Assembly: GCF_001540865.1 (NCBI RefSeq) | Contig: NC_033623.1 | Location: 594,586-658,585, forward strand | Direction of reading: 5' to 3' | Source of the DNA: Ananas comosus | Lineage: Eukaryota; Streptophyta; Magnoliopsida; Poales; Bromeliaceae | DNA length: 64,000 nt | In this document: positions 34,819-45,130 of the stretch, in pieces | Position numbering within the stretch: position 1 is the stretch's first letter | How the letters are laid out: each line of letters starts with the position of its first letter | Position numbers and translations under genes: made by a program | The notes under the pieces: model-generated | The model's input: only the letters and a program-made list of their open reading frames with translations | Told to the model about the DNA's origin: nothing | Database searches by the model: none

Positions 34819-35147
34819 AATAATTGATGCAATAAGAAACACTAACACAGGTGACAAAAAGTACATTAGTTAGTATTCAAAAGTTCTAAATTGTAAATTT
34901 AATTGCTTTTATTTTAACTAAATTTATTTCTAAAATAATAATAAACAAAATGATTAGTATGCTAGCTACTAATCTTTTAAAATAAAAAAAAGAATTAATA
35001 ACTGTGCTTACGTGTACAACAATATAATCATCGATAATTATGTGGGCATCAGAAATATTCTCACTTTGAGAGATACATAAAATTAGAGATTATTTTTGTG
35101 AAAATAATAATATTCATTGCGTAAGCAAAATTATTTTAGAACATCAT

Positions 35148-35441
35148 GGCCAATTTGCATAAGAAATTTACAAGTTTTGAATTTTTATAAAATTGGACCG
35201 TCTTTTTCGATTTTATACATTCGGTCCGGATTTTCAGTAAACTGATCCAAATATCTTTATATTTTTTTCTCCCTCTTTTTTTTTCTAGTCTTTTTTTTTT
35301 TCTCTTCGAAGAAGGCGGCGGAGGCGGAGGCGGAGGCGGAGGCGGAAACGGCCAGCCTCGCCTCTGCCCCTCACTCCCTCACCCTCGCCTCAACACCCCC
35401 TCGCCCTCCTTGCCTCCAACCCCGCCAAGGCCTTGCCGCGA

Positions 35442-35481
<40 letters not shown>

Positions 35482-36215
35482 CTCTCTCCAACCCTCCTCC
35501 ATCATCTCCGCGGCCCTCTGCGACGATTGTGAGGATGGTATTACGTTCTCTTCCTTCACCTTCGCCCTTCACCTCCACTGCAGTATATTTTCTATCCGCC
35601 AAACAAACCCGCCGTCCCCACCACCGCCACCGGCTACGAAGAGGAAGTGTTTATCGGGGCCGAGAAGTATGCCGGCGAGGGAGGGGGAGAAAAATTGTTA
35701 CACTCCGACGATAGCGGTGGCTGCGATAGAGAGTAAGAGAGAAATCGTGACAAAAAAAATATAAACAGAAAAAAAATAAGAATAATAAAAATTAAAAATT
35801 AAAAGTTAAAAATATTTTTTTTCCTACAGGAAAGGCCAAAAATCATAGATAAGGAACAAAAAAATGAAATTGTACTGTTAAAAAAAAAGTTACACTATTG
35901 TAAAAAATTTTTTGCCCTGTTTTAAATAAAAGTTGTACTTTTTGAGACAAATTACAGTTTTCGAAATAAGAGTTATACTCTTTAGAAAAAAGTTGCATTC
36001 TTTGGGTGAAGGGGCAGAGGTGAGGCGAGTCATTTCTGCCTCTGCCTCCTCCTCCGCTTCTGCCGCCTTCTTCGGAGAGAAAAAAAAAAAAAAACGTGAG
36101 AAAAAAAAGAGAGAGAAAAACTTGTTAAAAATTTAAATCGAATCTGCAAAATCAAAAAAGATGGCCCAGTTTTATAAAAGTTCAAAACTTGTGAATTTTT
36201 TATACAAATTTGCCA
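35148..36215. mobile_element. Long-TIR element (~1.07 kb) carrying a GC-rich passenger
   Basis: About 200-bp arms: GGCCAATTTGCATAAGAAAT and GAAGAAGGCGGCGGAGGCGG at the left, inverses at the right (CCGCCTTCTTCGGAGAG, CAAATTTGCC). AACATCAT flanks both ends (35140-35147, 36216-36223), an 8-bp TSD. The centre (about 35340-35720) is GC-rich and gene-like in composition (Pro/Arg-rich in all frames) with a poly(T) run, but I recognise no protein. It could be a captured gene fragment. Short ORFs here are not credible genes. Confidence 0.78.
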
Positions 36216-36702
36216 AACATCATTAATTCAGAAGAGAAGAGAATTACTTAATATATACCAATATTGCTGGAGCATTATATCAACATATTTTCATACTGGA
36301 ATGAAAGATCAAAGATTAATTTGTTAATAATAAATATATAACATATGCTTATGCAATTAATGTGGACTTATGAGATCATTTAATGGCTCCAACTTGTGTT
36401 ACATTATGACCCATGCTATCCATGTGGTTGTATTTATAGGATTAGGAAATTCAATATTAGATCCATAATTTATTCACAAGTTGGAATGGTTATCTCTGGC
36501 CATTACAGCTGAGCTTCCCTTATGCAAAAATCTATATTTCATGCCCTCAATAAAAAAAATGATGTGACGACGGACAACCTAATTAAAAAATGATGGACGA
36601 AACTATCAGCCTGCGTATTATATGGGATGGAGGAGAAAATAATGGATCACTTATAAAAATTCAAACTAATAGAAATATATGTACATAACAAATGTACTTA
36701 AA
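36216..36702. repeat. Upstream flank of duplication B copy 2, repeated at 40547-40850
   Basis: The block from GCTTATGCAATTAATGTGG (about 36348) to TCAGCCTGCGTATTATATGG (about 36630) recurs almost unchanged at 40547-40830, downstream of copy 2. It has a TGGTTGTATTTATAGGATTA box also resembling the area before the inhibitor pseudogene at 48210. Confidence 0.75.
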
Positions 36703-36960
36703 GGTACCGTTTGGTTCGGGTATAAGCAAGAACTAGCTATTACAGGGATAGGTACAAGTATGGGGATAAGAAAAATAGCGTTTGGATGAAAATTGGGTTG
36801 TTCCCGAGGATAAGAAAAATATTATGAAGTTTTATATAGAAAATGAAGGTGTTGGTGGGGATAATCGAGAACTACTATTCTCGGGTAAAAAATTAGCGTT
36901 TGGATATAAAGGGAGGGATAAGGGCCTATTCCTATTCCTGTTCCCAAACCAAACAGTGCC
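36703..36960. mobile_element. Harbinger-like MITE with 3-bp TSD
   Basis: GGTACCGTTTGGTTCGGG at the left and inverse CCCAAACCAAACAGTGCC at the right, flanked by AAA/AAA. The sister site at about 29413 (TACTTAAAAAGTACATA) is uninterrupted. A short ORF in it is a shadow. Confidence 0.85.
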
Positions 36961-37474
36961 AAAGAGTACATACAATTTATGAGCTTTAATTGTGACTTGA
37001 CTCACTCAGTCTCACCCCACTTCAAAAAGGGCTCGGCATACTCCGGCCTCACGTCATTTTAAATGTATTTAGCCCCTTTAAGCCAACAGAATTTACGATA
37101 TGAGAAATATAATAAGCAGATTTAGAGTTAAAGTACTTTCTAAGAGAAAAATATTTATTGTTCTTGTTGACGATTAATTATAAACAAGATATTTTCGTCG
37201 ATGAATATAAACCAATGGTTTATATATATTTTTAATCTTTAAAACGAGGAGGTTTGCTCACTTATTTTATTAACTTTTTTTTTTTTTTTTTACATGGAGA
37301 GAGACAGAACCATTAATCTTATATTTTCATGTCGGATCTTTCGAGATAACGTTGGTGCTAAATACAACTTAAATCCACGTACGTTTTCATATTTTTGTGT
37401 GGGACACGTTCGTTTTCATATTTTTGTGTGGGCCAACTTTTTCCATATCAAGGGAGGTTGGTGGGTAGGCAACG

Positions 37475-37925
37475 CCTCGAATTCGGGACGAATTTTTAAG
37501 AATTCAAATTTGAATCCGACTATAAATCCAAAATTTGAATCTGAATTCGAATTTAAATTAGAGAGATTTTAAAAATTCATATTCAAATTCAACCCAACCG
37601 AAAATTTAAAATTCGAACCTAAAAATTTGAACGCGAAATAATTATTTCTTTTTATACCGTACTTCAAAACATATTACATTAAATCTAACATTTTAAAATA
37701 CAACTTCAAATATAATATTAAATATTTATATATATTATATAATGTAAAATTAATTCGAGTTCGTGACAGGTTCAAATTCGGATCGGATACAGACAAAATT
37801 TATATTCAAATCCAAATCCATCAAATTTTTATTTGTTATATTTGTTTCGAAACTACATTTATTTAGCATGAGATAAGTTCCCTCCTTTTGGGTTCAGATT
37901 CGAATATAATTTTAGGTATCCGTAC
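37475..37925. repeat. GAATTCGAATTTG-rich repeat, copy 3, uninterrupted
   Basis: Matches 29965-30705 without the MITE, and 19750-20175 more distantly. It lies upstream of the one-domain inhibitor gene. Confidence 0.7.
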
Positions 37926-38013
37926 CCATCAACATCTCTATTGCGAGATAAAACTTGTTGATGTGAAACAATAAAAACCAAAAGAAAAAACAAGAAGTTG
38001 GTAATTAATAGCC

Positions 38014-38022
38014 TATAAATAG
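38014..38022 (+). promoter_or_regulatory. TATA box of the one-domain inhibitor gene
   Basis: TATAAATAG, 57 bp before the start codon, in the same context (AGCC.AGGGCAAG) as at 30775. Confidence 0.8.
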
Positions 38023-38078
38023 GGCAAGGGCAAAGAAAAGGGAGAAGCATCAGCTGTAGAGGGAAAGAGCCAGCAATA

Positions 38079-38908
38079 ATGGATGCAAATAAGAGATCAG
38101 GAATTGCTCTTCTTGTACTTCTTGTTGCAGTGTCCTGCCTTGCCGGTCCGTCCTCGGCTCGCACCCTCACCGGTCTTGATTTTCTCGCTCGAGGTAATCG
38201 TCGCGCAACAACGCTGGATGTATGTATCTACATAATATAACAAAAAGTATTACTGATAAGTCAACTTTTTTTGTTTATTAAAAAAAAAGACACTATCTTG
38301 CATATATACTTAACAACATATTAGGAGAAATAAACTTCAAATTTAGTTAGTTATCACACTAGTAATGAAACTTCAGCTACGGTCCTCTTATGAGAACATG
38401 TCAAGGACTGAAAAGTCTATATATACTTCGCACATGCAATATTCATGCCTCTTGTAAGAGAGAGATGAATGCTATATATTCTATCTTGTTCTCACTAAAT
38501 TATCAATATTCAATGACTAAAAAGTCTGTATATACTATGCTTGTAATTTTTATGCCTCTCATAAGAGAATAGTGGTTGGACTATTAGTAATGATATTATT
38601 TGATGTTTGCGGACTAATCAATCACGAATGTGTTGCTGCTCTTTCTGCATGAAGTGATCAAGGGAGAGAGAGTTACACTAATAACCTGCAGCGAATGCGT
38701 GTGTCCACTGCAAACAAGTTCATCTGACGAAGAGTACAAATGCTACTGCACGGATACTTACTTGATCTGCCCGATCTTTTGCAAGAACTGCAAGGGCGAG
38801 CTCGGAGAGTACATGTGCCTCGACATGGTCTCGCCCAACCAATGCCTAACATCGGTCTCCTCCTCGGAGGCAAAGCAAAAGATCAAGTTGCTGCAGGGTC
38901 GTGAATGA
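38079..38908 (+). CDS. Bromelain inhibitor-like precursor, single domain
   Basis: Two exons, 38079-38193 and 38655-38908, giving 122 residues. The signal exon is nearly that of the three-domain gene (MDANKRSGIALLVLLVAV). The single inhibitor unit keeps all ten Cys: light-chain region CSECVCPLQ, linker TSSSD, heavy-chain region EEYKCYCTDTYLICPIFCKN and then GEYMCLDMVSPNQC. It has drifted: YSDCPGFCKKC is now YLICPIFCKNC, and the heavy-chain end DCVK is QCLT, removing the basic residue at that boundary. PLQ replaces the basic light-chain end PLR. The tail (SSEAKQKIKLLQGRE) matches the end of the larger gene. It is probably still a secreted disulfide-rich inhibitor, but two-chain processing and bromelain binding are doubtful. 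No lesion seen. Confidence 0.92.
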
Positions 38909-38961
38909 GTGAATAAGTGAGCAAGAGATCGAAGTGCGTGTGATGCATAGTTATATAAGTA

Positions 38962-38987
38962 GCAAGTTAAGGGATATCGTAACTTGC
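38962..38987 (+). promoter_or_regulatory. Conserved 3' UTR stem-loop (copy 2)
   Basis: GCAAGTTA / TAACTTGC, an 8-bp perfect stem; the ninth pair is lost (A opposite G). AATAAA follows at 39006. Confidence 0.55.
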
Positions 38988-39586
38988 TAATGTATTTGCA
39001 GCTTAAATAAATGGATCTTGTGTGATCCATGCATGCATCTACGTACCTATCTATCTATAAACTATGCTTCTTTATGTTCGTAATGTGAAGCAGAAGATGT
39101 ACTAGAATGGCTTGTTTCGTAGTATAAAATTTGTGATCGTTATCCGTATAAATTAATATGTTCCTCTAATAAAAATGTATCTCTTCTTTAATTACTATTA
39201 ATTAGTAGCTGGTACATATTCAACATGGAAAAATAGTAGGATTATGTCCATCAATAATTTGGTTACGAATCTATTAATTTTTCTTAACAATACCACTTTG
39301 CAACCTTATGGGAGCAAACTTGTGTAAGCTGTTTAAAAATCATGCAAATAGGTATAACATAATATATAACTTTAATTAAATGATTTATGCTGCACAAAAC
39401 TCGGTGTATATCATTAATTGCATCCAAAAGTCACTTATATATGCGATGGAAATAACTATATAGCAAAAAAAAAAAAAGAGGTTTATTCCACGTGTTGCAA
39501 GAAAATTTCCTCTATATATTGAACTGTCACATGCTTTGGTTGTAGCAATTAATTAATTAATGGTCCCATGCATAATAGAGTTATAC

Positions 39587-39590
<4 letters not shown>

Positions 39591-39642
<52 letters not shown>
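39591..39642. repeat. (GA)n microsatellite
   Basis: About 25 GA units between the 3' flank of duplication B copy 2 and a foldback element. Confidence 0.9.
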
Positions 39643-39644
<2 letters not shown>

Positions 39645-39659
39645 TCTACTACTGTAGCA

Positions 39660-40245
39660 TTATGTATATGGTTCTTTTGAATCGATAATCGGTTCCGTTA
39701 GACTTGATTTAAAGTATTTGAAATACATAAAAAATAAACTTTACGATTTNTTGTTTTTATTAATATTGGTACTTTTGAATCGATAATCGGTTCCGTTAGA
39801 CTTGATTTAAAGTATTTGAAATACATAAAAAATAAACTTTACGATTTTTCGACATCATTTGCCTAGTCATCAAAGGGACTCAAAATCAACGACTGAAAAT
39901 AAAAATTCTACAAAATGTGATGATATGATATTAAAATTTTAGATCAAGGATATTAATCTTATTTTATATAGCACCAAATTTTTTTTTATCAAAACTTTAC
40001 GTGATTTGGATATTTTTACACCATTAAACTTACAAACTGTTCACTACGACCATTAAATTTTTTGATTTTGAGCCCCTTCGATCACTAGATAGATAATATT
40101 CAAAAATCGCAAAATTTATTTTCTAGCTATTTCAAATATTCTAAATCAAGTCTAACGAAGCCGATCATCGATTTGAAAATTCTAACATCGAAAACGATTT
40201 GAAAACACGAAAGACTCCGAGCTTCCAGAAGTATACCAGTCTCAA
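39660..40245. mobile_element. Foldback element, GGTTCCGTT family, with a 77-bp direct duplication at an N
   Basis: Arms with CGATAATCGGTTCCGTTAGA at the left and AACGAAGCCGATCATCG at the right. Left-arm sequence is present twice, 39673-39749 and 39772-39847, with the N at 39750 between; probably an assembly join. Confidence 0.7.
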
Positions 40246-40264
40246 TATATATATATATATATAT

Positions 40265-40511
40265 GAGTTGAGCTAGAATACTCTCAAAAGCACCAACCTA
40301 GCTAGAATACTTTCAAAAGCACCAAGAGGTTGGTGCTTCTGAGTTTTTAATCCTTGGATGGAGAGATGTAGGGTTGGGATGATAGTAATAGGTGGTGGTA
40401 GTAGAAATAGTGTTTAATCCAATGTGTATTAGTAATCAAGGAGTATTTCCAATAGCTAAAAATCTAGAAGCACCAAGAAATTAATGCTTCTAAAAGTATA
40501 CTAGCTCAATT
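40265..40511. mobile_element. MITE, GAGTTGAGCTAG family
   Basis: GAGTTGAGCTAGAATACT at the left and inverse AGTATACTAGCTCAATTC at the right. The left inner segment CTAGCTAGAATACTTTCAAA is partly duplicated. Microsatellites lie on both sides. Confidence 0.75.
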
Positions 40512-40546
40512 CTCTCTCTCTCACTCTTTATATATAGGATGGCTTA

Positions 40547-40850
40547 TGCAATTAATGTGGACTTATGAGATCTTTTGATGGCTCCAACTTGTGTTACATT
40601 ATGACTCATGCTATCCATGTGGTTGTATTTATAGGATTAGGAAATTCAATATTAGATCCATAATTTATTCACAAGTTGGAATGGCTATCTCTGGCCATTA
40701 CGGCTGAGCTTTCCTTATGCAAAAATCTATATTTCATGCCCTCAATAAAAAAAATGATGCGACGACGGACAACCTAATTAAAAAAGGATGGACGGAACTA
40801 TCAGCCTGCGTATTATGTGGGATGGAGCAGGAAACAGTGGGTCACTTATG
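40547..40850. repeat. Start of a third, broken duplication-B unit
   Basis: Repeats 36348-36640 (GCTTATGCAATTAATGTGG to GCCTGCGTATTATGTGGGAT), then switches into LTR-type sequence. No inhibitor gene follows it directly. Confidence 0.75.
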
Positions 40851-41245
40851 TTGGCTTCAATGAGCCAGTATTCTACCCTATGACGGAAGGCCATGTTGGG
40901 TCAAGTAATATTCGGAATGGCGTGAGGTTGGGTGGGCCAGGTCATGTTCAAAGTGGCGTGAGGTTGGTTAGGACGAGTCACAATCAAGACCCGTGGGCGC
41001 TGTATCTGTATACTTTAAGTAAATTGATTGCGTATTCCTAACAGCTCAAGCTTTTGGGATTAATGGTTAGCGCCAACAATCCGACAAGTGGTATCAGAGC
41101 CAGCGTGAGGCTGGTTGGATCCAGTCACAATCGAGACCCGTGGGCGCTGTATCCGTACGCTTTAAGTAAATTGGTTGCGTATTTCTAACAGCTTGAGCTT
41201 TTGGGATTAATGGTTAGCGCCAACGTTCCAACAACTTATTCATGT
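40850..41245 (+). mobile_element. LTR end with tRNA-Met-type primer-binding site, partly duplicated
   Basis: GGTTAGCGCCAACAATCCGA then AGTGGTATCAGAGCCAG at about 41080-41105: TGGTATCAGAGC is the standard initiator-tRNA-Met primer site of plant LTR retrotransposons. The sequence then returns to LTR-like GCGTGAGGCTGG and repeats the same segment up to 41235. No gag/pol seen, so it is a rearranged remnant. Confidence 0.7.
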
Positions 41246-41700
41246 AATGCGTTTTTAGTAAATTTCTAGTAGCGATAGCCTTGGAGGAGATCTAGCCTAT
41301 GGATCTGGAGGATGATGTAGCGGTCGCTTGGGATAATTGGATGTTAAGATATAGAACCCAATCTACTTGTTCTAAACTGACTGGTTTGACAGCATGCTGG
41401 TGGGTGATTTGACACTCCAAAAACGATGCAATCTTTAGAAAAGCTAATGTGGACTTATTTGTAGCAGTCAATAAGATTAGATACTTGAAGAAATTGTGGG
41501 AGGAATTTACGCGGCAAACCAGCTTTAACGATGCCACCACTCCTCTTTTGTTTTATTTTTATTTATATTTTTAGTTTTATTTTTATTGTTATTATTTTTT
41601 TTTTTTATCTTGATTGAGGTGTACTATCTCACTTATGTAGCCTAGTTCATACTATAATGAATGAAGAGGATAGTATGTTATATTTTTCTAAAAAAAAAAG
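41246..41700 (+). mobile_element. LINE 3' remnant (end of ORF2 and tail)
   Basis: Plus-strand translation near 41395-41520 gives WWVI, a stop, HSKNDAIFRKANVDLF and KIRYLKKLWEEF, the usual end of plant LINE ORF2 (W..W..RN..IF) with a nonsense codon. The tail has TATGTAGCCTAGTTCATAC, AATGAATGAAGAGGATAG and an A-run. The minus-strand ORF here is a shadow. Confidence 0.7.
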
Positions 41701-42105
41701 AAAAATGATGTGTATGTATCATCGACCGTCTCTGTCGGATAGTAAAAAGTTTTATAGCTAGTTAATATCCGAAATTTTAAGCTAGAAACTTAGTTATTTT
41801 ATATTTTCAATTAATTAAATATATATTTTTTTAAAAAAGAAAAAACTAATAATATGTCATCTTTTTTGTTGCAGAAAAATAATCAAAGGATGTGATGCAT
41901 ATTTGTGTCTTTGCAATCTAACTATATATATCAAATAACAACTAAGAGTCGGAATATTGTCAGGAATGCCTTCGTGGTGGAGAAAAATATATATCTCATA
42001 ACTTGCCTCCGCCTAAAAATTTATCTCCCGTAGATACCCCAAATTCACTGTGCCAACCAAATTCCGAAAAACAATCAACTATAATTTGGTCCCCTAGAGT
42101 TTAGA
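41701..42105. other. Intergenic, no feature recognised
   Basis: AT-rich DNA between the LINE remnant and a foldback element; no gene seen. Confidence 0.4.
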
Positions 42106-42643
42106 GAGAGAAGGTCTTGTATGTTATTACGAGTACGGAGGCCTCCGATTTCAAAGTCGTTTTCGATGATGGAGTTTCTGAATCGATGATCGATTTCGTT
42201 AGACATGATCTAGTATATTTGAAGTATCTAAAAATAAATTTTACAATTTTTTAATATCATTTATCGAGCGATCGAAATGGTTCAAAATTAATGGCTGAAA
42301 ATAAAAATCTTACAAAAAGTGGTGATATAGCACTAAAATTTTCGATAAGATAAATTGATCTTGTTGTAAATAGTATAAATAATTTTCTATCAAAATATCA
42401 TCTGATTTGAATACTTCTACACCATTAAACTTACAAAAAGTATATATCAATCATAAAAAATTGTTCATTTTGAACTCTTCGATCGCTAGATAAATGATAT
42501 CGAAAAATCACAAAATTTATTTTTTAGATACTTCAAATAAGTTAGACCAAGTCTAACGGTGCTGATCATTGATTCGAAAGCTTCATTATCGAAAATAGCT
42601 TAAGAGTACGGAGGCTTCCGTGCTTCTAATAGCATACAAAACC

Positions 42644-42645
<2 letters not shown>
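42106..42645. mobile_element. Foldback element, complete copy
   Basis: Left GGTCTTGTATGTTATTACGA and right TCTAATAGCATACAAAACC are inverse. Arms continue through GAGTACGGAGGCCTCC, GGAGGCTTCCGTGCTTC and TCGATGATCGATTTCGTTAG. Same family as 33943. Confidence 0.8.
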
Positions 42646-42725
<80 letters not shown>

Positions 42726-43169
42726 GAACTCCTATGCTTTTAGCCTTCGAATCGCCTTAAGATCCGTACAGCACTAATAAAGGGGGCTTAATGGGATATA
42801 CTGTTAATAGTGCTACATGAATCTTGAGGTAATCCGAGGCTAAAAAGTTAGAAGCACAAATGCTCCTATACTTTTAAAAACACATGAGCTCAACTCTCTC
42901 TCTCTCTCTCTCTCTCTCTAGATCTCTATATATATATGTATATATAATACGACTGGGGTGCTTTTAATAGCACCAAACACTTAGTGCTACTTAGTTTTTC
43001 ACCTTATCCTTTTGACTATTTTTATTTCTTAAATTATACTATTCCACCAACCACCCACTAATCAAAGTGCGCCACTATCATCCTAAGTCCACCATCTCCT
43101 ACTCTGAAGGCTGAAAACTCAAAAACATTAACGACTTAGTGCAAAGTAGGAGCATTACAATCCAATTCT
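42646..43169. mobile_element. Two MITEs embedded in (TA)n/(GA)n/(CT)n tracts
   Basis: 42721-42896: GAGTTGAACTCCTATGCTTT at the left, inverse ACACATGAGCTCAACTC at the right. 42951-43169: GACTGGGGTGCTTTTAATAG at the left, imperfect inverse CAAAGTAGGAGCATTACAAT at the right. (TA)n then (GA)n precede the first (42653-42720); (CT)n and TA tracts separate the two. Confidence 0.7.
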
Positions 43170-43254
43170 ATATAGTAATTAATATAAAAATAAATCTCAG
43201 AATAAATTTTAATTATCTTTATTATTTGGTTAAGATGAAATAAACTTTAATTAT

Positions 43255-43860
43255 TAAAAAAAAATTGAGAAAGAGGTAGCTCTGCTTCATTCATTAAGCC
43301 AAATTAACTAAGCGTACAATATGAAAGCAGTTAGGGCCTCCGAGGTGAGCCAAACAGGAAAAACAGAAAAGAAGGGGGAAAATGAAATTAAGAAAAATTA
43401 GAAAAGATTAAAAAATTAAGAAAGGTAGAGGCGGTGCGGTTAGGGTGGTGAGGGTGGTTCAACCCAGGATTTCGTCGGAAGATCCGGGCGCTCGAAAGCT
43501 CGGGTGACGTTGGGGGTCTTCGAGCGGAAAATAAAGTTATTTTTTTCCGTCCACATGACCCATCAAGTAGCCGCCAGGGAGGTTTGAGCTTTCGATCTTT
43601 GCGCTGTGTCAGTGATAGCAGATATTTTGTTCCAAAGGACCCGAACACTGTTCGAATCCTCAACAGATACATCGGCCCTGAAGAGTAAGAAGCGCGTGAA
43701 GACGCAGCTGCTGAAGAGATGGTCGCAACTCTCAGTAGCAAACGCATAGAATACATAGTGATCATCGACCTGCATCCCACGGGTGAGCAGTCTATCAGCA
43801 GTGAGTAGTCTCTTGCGGAGTAACACCCAAATGAAGACTTTGATTTTGATTGGAATTTTT
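43255..43860 (-). mobile_element. LINE remnant, zf-RVT region and 3' tail
   Basis: Minus-strand frames give MLLRKRLLTADRLLTRGMQV, DHLFSSCVFTRF and VRVLWNKI, then in a shifted frame WWVMWTEKNNFIFRSK. This is the reverse-transcriptase zinc-binding region of a plant LINE, with frameshifts. The tail (plus-strand 43262-43300) is the inverse of GAATGAAGCAGAGCTACC. Not a functional gene. Confidence 0.75.
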
Positions 43861-44641
43861 AAAATCCATATGTGTTGGTACTCTTGTGTCCCTAAGTGAA
43901 CTACACATGTTAGAATATCACTCTAATGAGGAGCTTGAAAGTGAACACATCTAAACACATACCTTCTTTTGTGAACACACAAACTGGTAGATATTTAAAA
44001 GCTTTTCAGGACAACAATATCATACTACACTGGACAATAATTCATAATCTTTTGACATAAAGTAAATAACATTTGTCCCTATATATATGTACTATAAAAA
44101 TCAAGTTTTGCAATTTTTATATCATGTCTTTCAAAATAAGGTTGGTAAATAAGTCCACATCTTCCTTGTCCGTCCCTGATCATCAACAGTGTACAGATTT
44201 TGAAAAAATGGTTTGCAAAAACAAAATTTCCTAATTTAAATGGTAAAAACGTCCGAAACAAAATCATTTAATTTTTCAAAATTTTAAGTTTATTACTTAA
44301 TTTTTTTTAATTTGTTTGATTTTAATCAATTCACAGTTTTTTAAATTTAAATTATTTATTCATTTTTATAAATAATTGTGAAAATTATATAAAGTAACTA
44401 AAGCTATGAAAATAAAAGCTACTTTTAAATTTCAAAGTCAAAGTGTTGTTGACTGATTTGAATCAAACAAATTAAAAAACTGGATAGTAAAATCAAAATT
44501 TTGAAAGATTGAATAGTCAACGAAAAATAGTCTATAGCTCAGAAAAAATTCGATATTTTTTTACCAATTTAAATTGCGATCCATGCATGTTATTCATGTA
44601 GTTATATTAATTGATACCATTAGGATCAATAATTGTAGCCC

Positions 44642-45130
44642 TATAAATAAGGCATGAGAAAAGAGAAGGTCGAAGCATTAGCAATAGAAGAAATGGAGGG
44701 AGGTAAGAGAGTACGAGGGTTTTGTGCATATGAGACGAAAAAGACTATTGCTGAATCTTTTAAAAGGATGTTGATATATAATGATAAGCTGGGTTTTGTG
44801 CGTATGAGAACTAATGATCGAGTTAACTTTTTGAATTTCGACACCTAGCTAAGTTGCTTGCATGGTATATATGGATAAGTCATTCACTCATTCACAATTA
44901 TAACAATAGCTTTGCATAACAATTTCTTATATCTTTATTATGTATGTCTTATTCTTTCTGAATGAAGTGATGAACAAAGAGAGTGCTGCAGCAGCGAAGT
45001 GAGTGAGTGCGCAACAACACTGGCAAGAGCAAAAGAAGTGTATGTGATGTTAGCAAGTTATGGACCATCATAACTTTGCTAATATTGTACCGTAAATAAA
45101 TGGAGTTTGTGTCATCCATCTAGCTCTCTG
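44642..45130 (+). pseudogene. Bromelain-inhibitor family relic lacking its inhibitor domain
   Basis: TATA box TATAAATAA at 44642-44650 and a start at 44693 (MEGGKRV, the family N-terminus). Soon after, near 44725, the sequence jumps into what is intron in the 48261 copy (GACGAAAAAGACTATTGC), so the signal peptide and intron donor are deleted. The exon-2 acceptor motif is present (GAATGAAG|TGATGAACAAAG, exon from 44968), but the coding region stops after ten codons at 45000-45002, exactly where the paralogue's Cys-rich domain should begin. The sequence then continues with the paralogue's post-stop sequence GAGTGAGTGCGCAACAAC. So a deletion removed the whole inhibitor domain. The open frame through the fused part (44654-44848) has no family resemblance. 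Confidence 0.82.
45053..45079 (+). promoter_or_regulatory. Conserved 3' UTR stem-loop in the relic
   Basis: GCAAGTTATG / CATAACTTTGC: the same stem with one bulged T, and A-T where the 32167 copy has G-T. Confidence 0.5.

Larger units (their letters stand above)
36660..39510. repeat. Tandem segmental duplication B, copy 2 (one-domain inhibitor gene)
   Basis: Collinear with 29380-32720. The main difference is two fewer 228-bp coding units; it also lacks the MITE of 30236 and has one at 36703. Confidence 0.88.

Noticed and set aside
34846..34980. Possible SINE (GACAAAAAGTACATTAG..GATTAGTATGCTAGC)
   Set aside because: Too decayed; the B-box is not recognisable, so not listed as an element.
35371..35714. 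Lys-rich and Pro/Arg-rich ORFs near 35.4-35.7 kb
   Set aside because: Poly(T)/poly(A) run and GC-rich passenger inside a transposable element; not treated as genes.
43388..43780. 130-residue minus-strand ORF
   Set aside because: Out of frame with the LINE zf-RVT translation at 43563-43826; part of a decayed LINE.
44654..44848. 64-residue ORF starting MRKEKVEALA
   Set aside because: It begins in what is 5' leader in the other family copies and runs into fused intron; kept only as part of the pseudogene.
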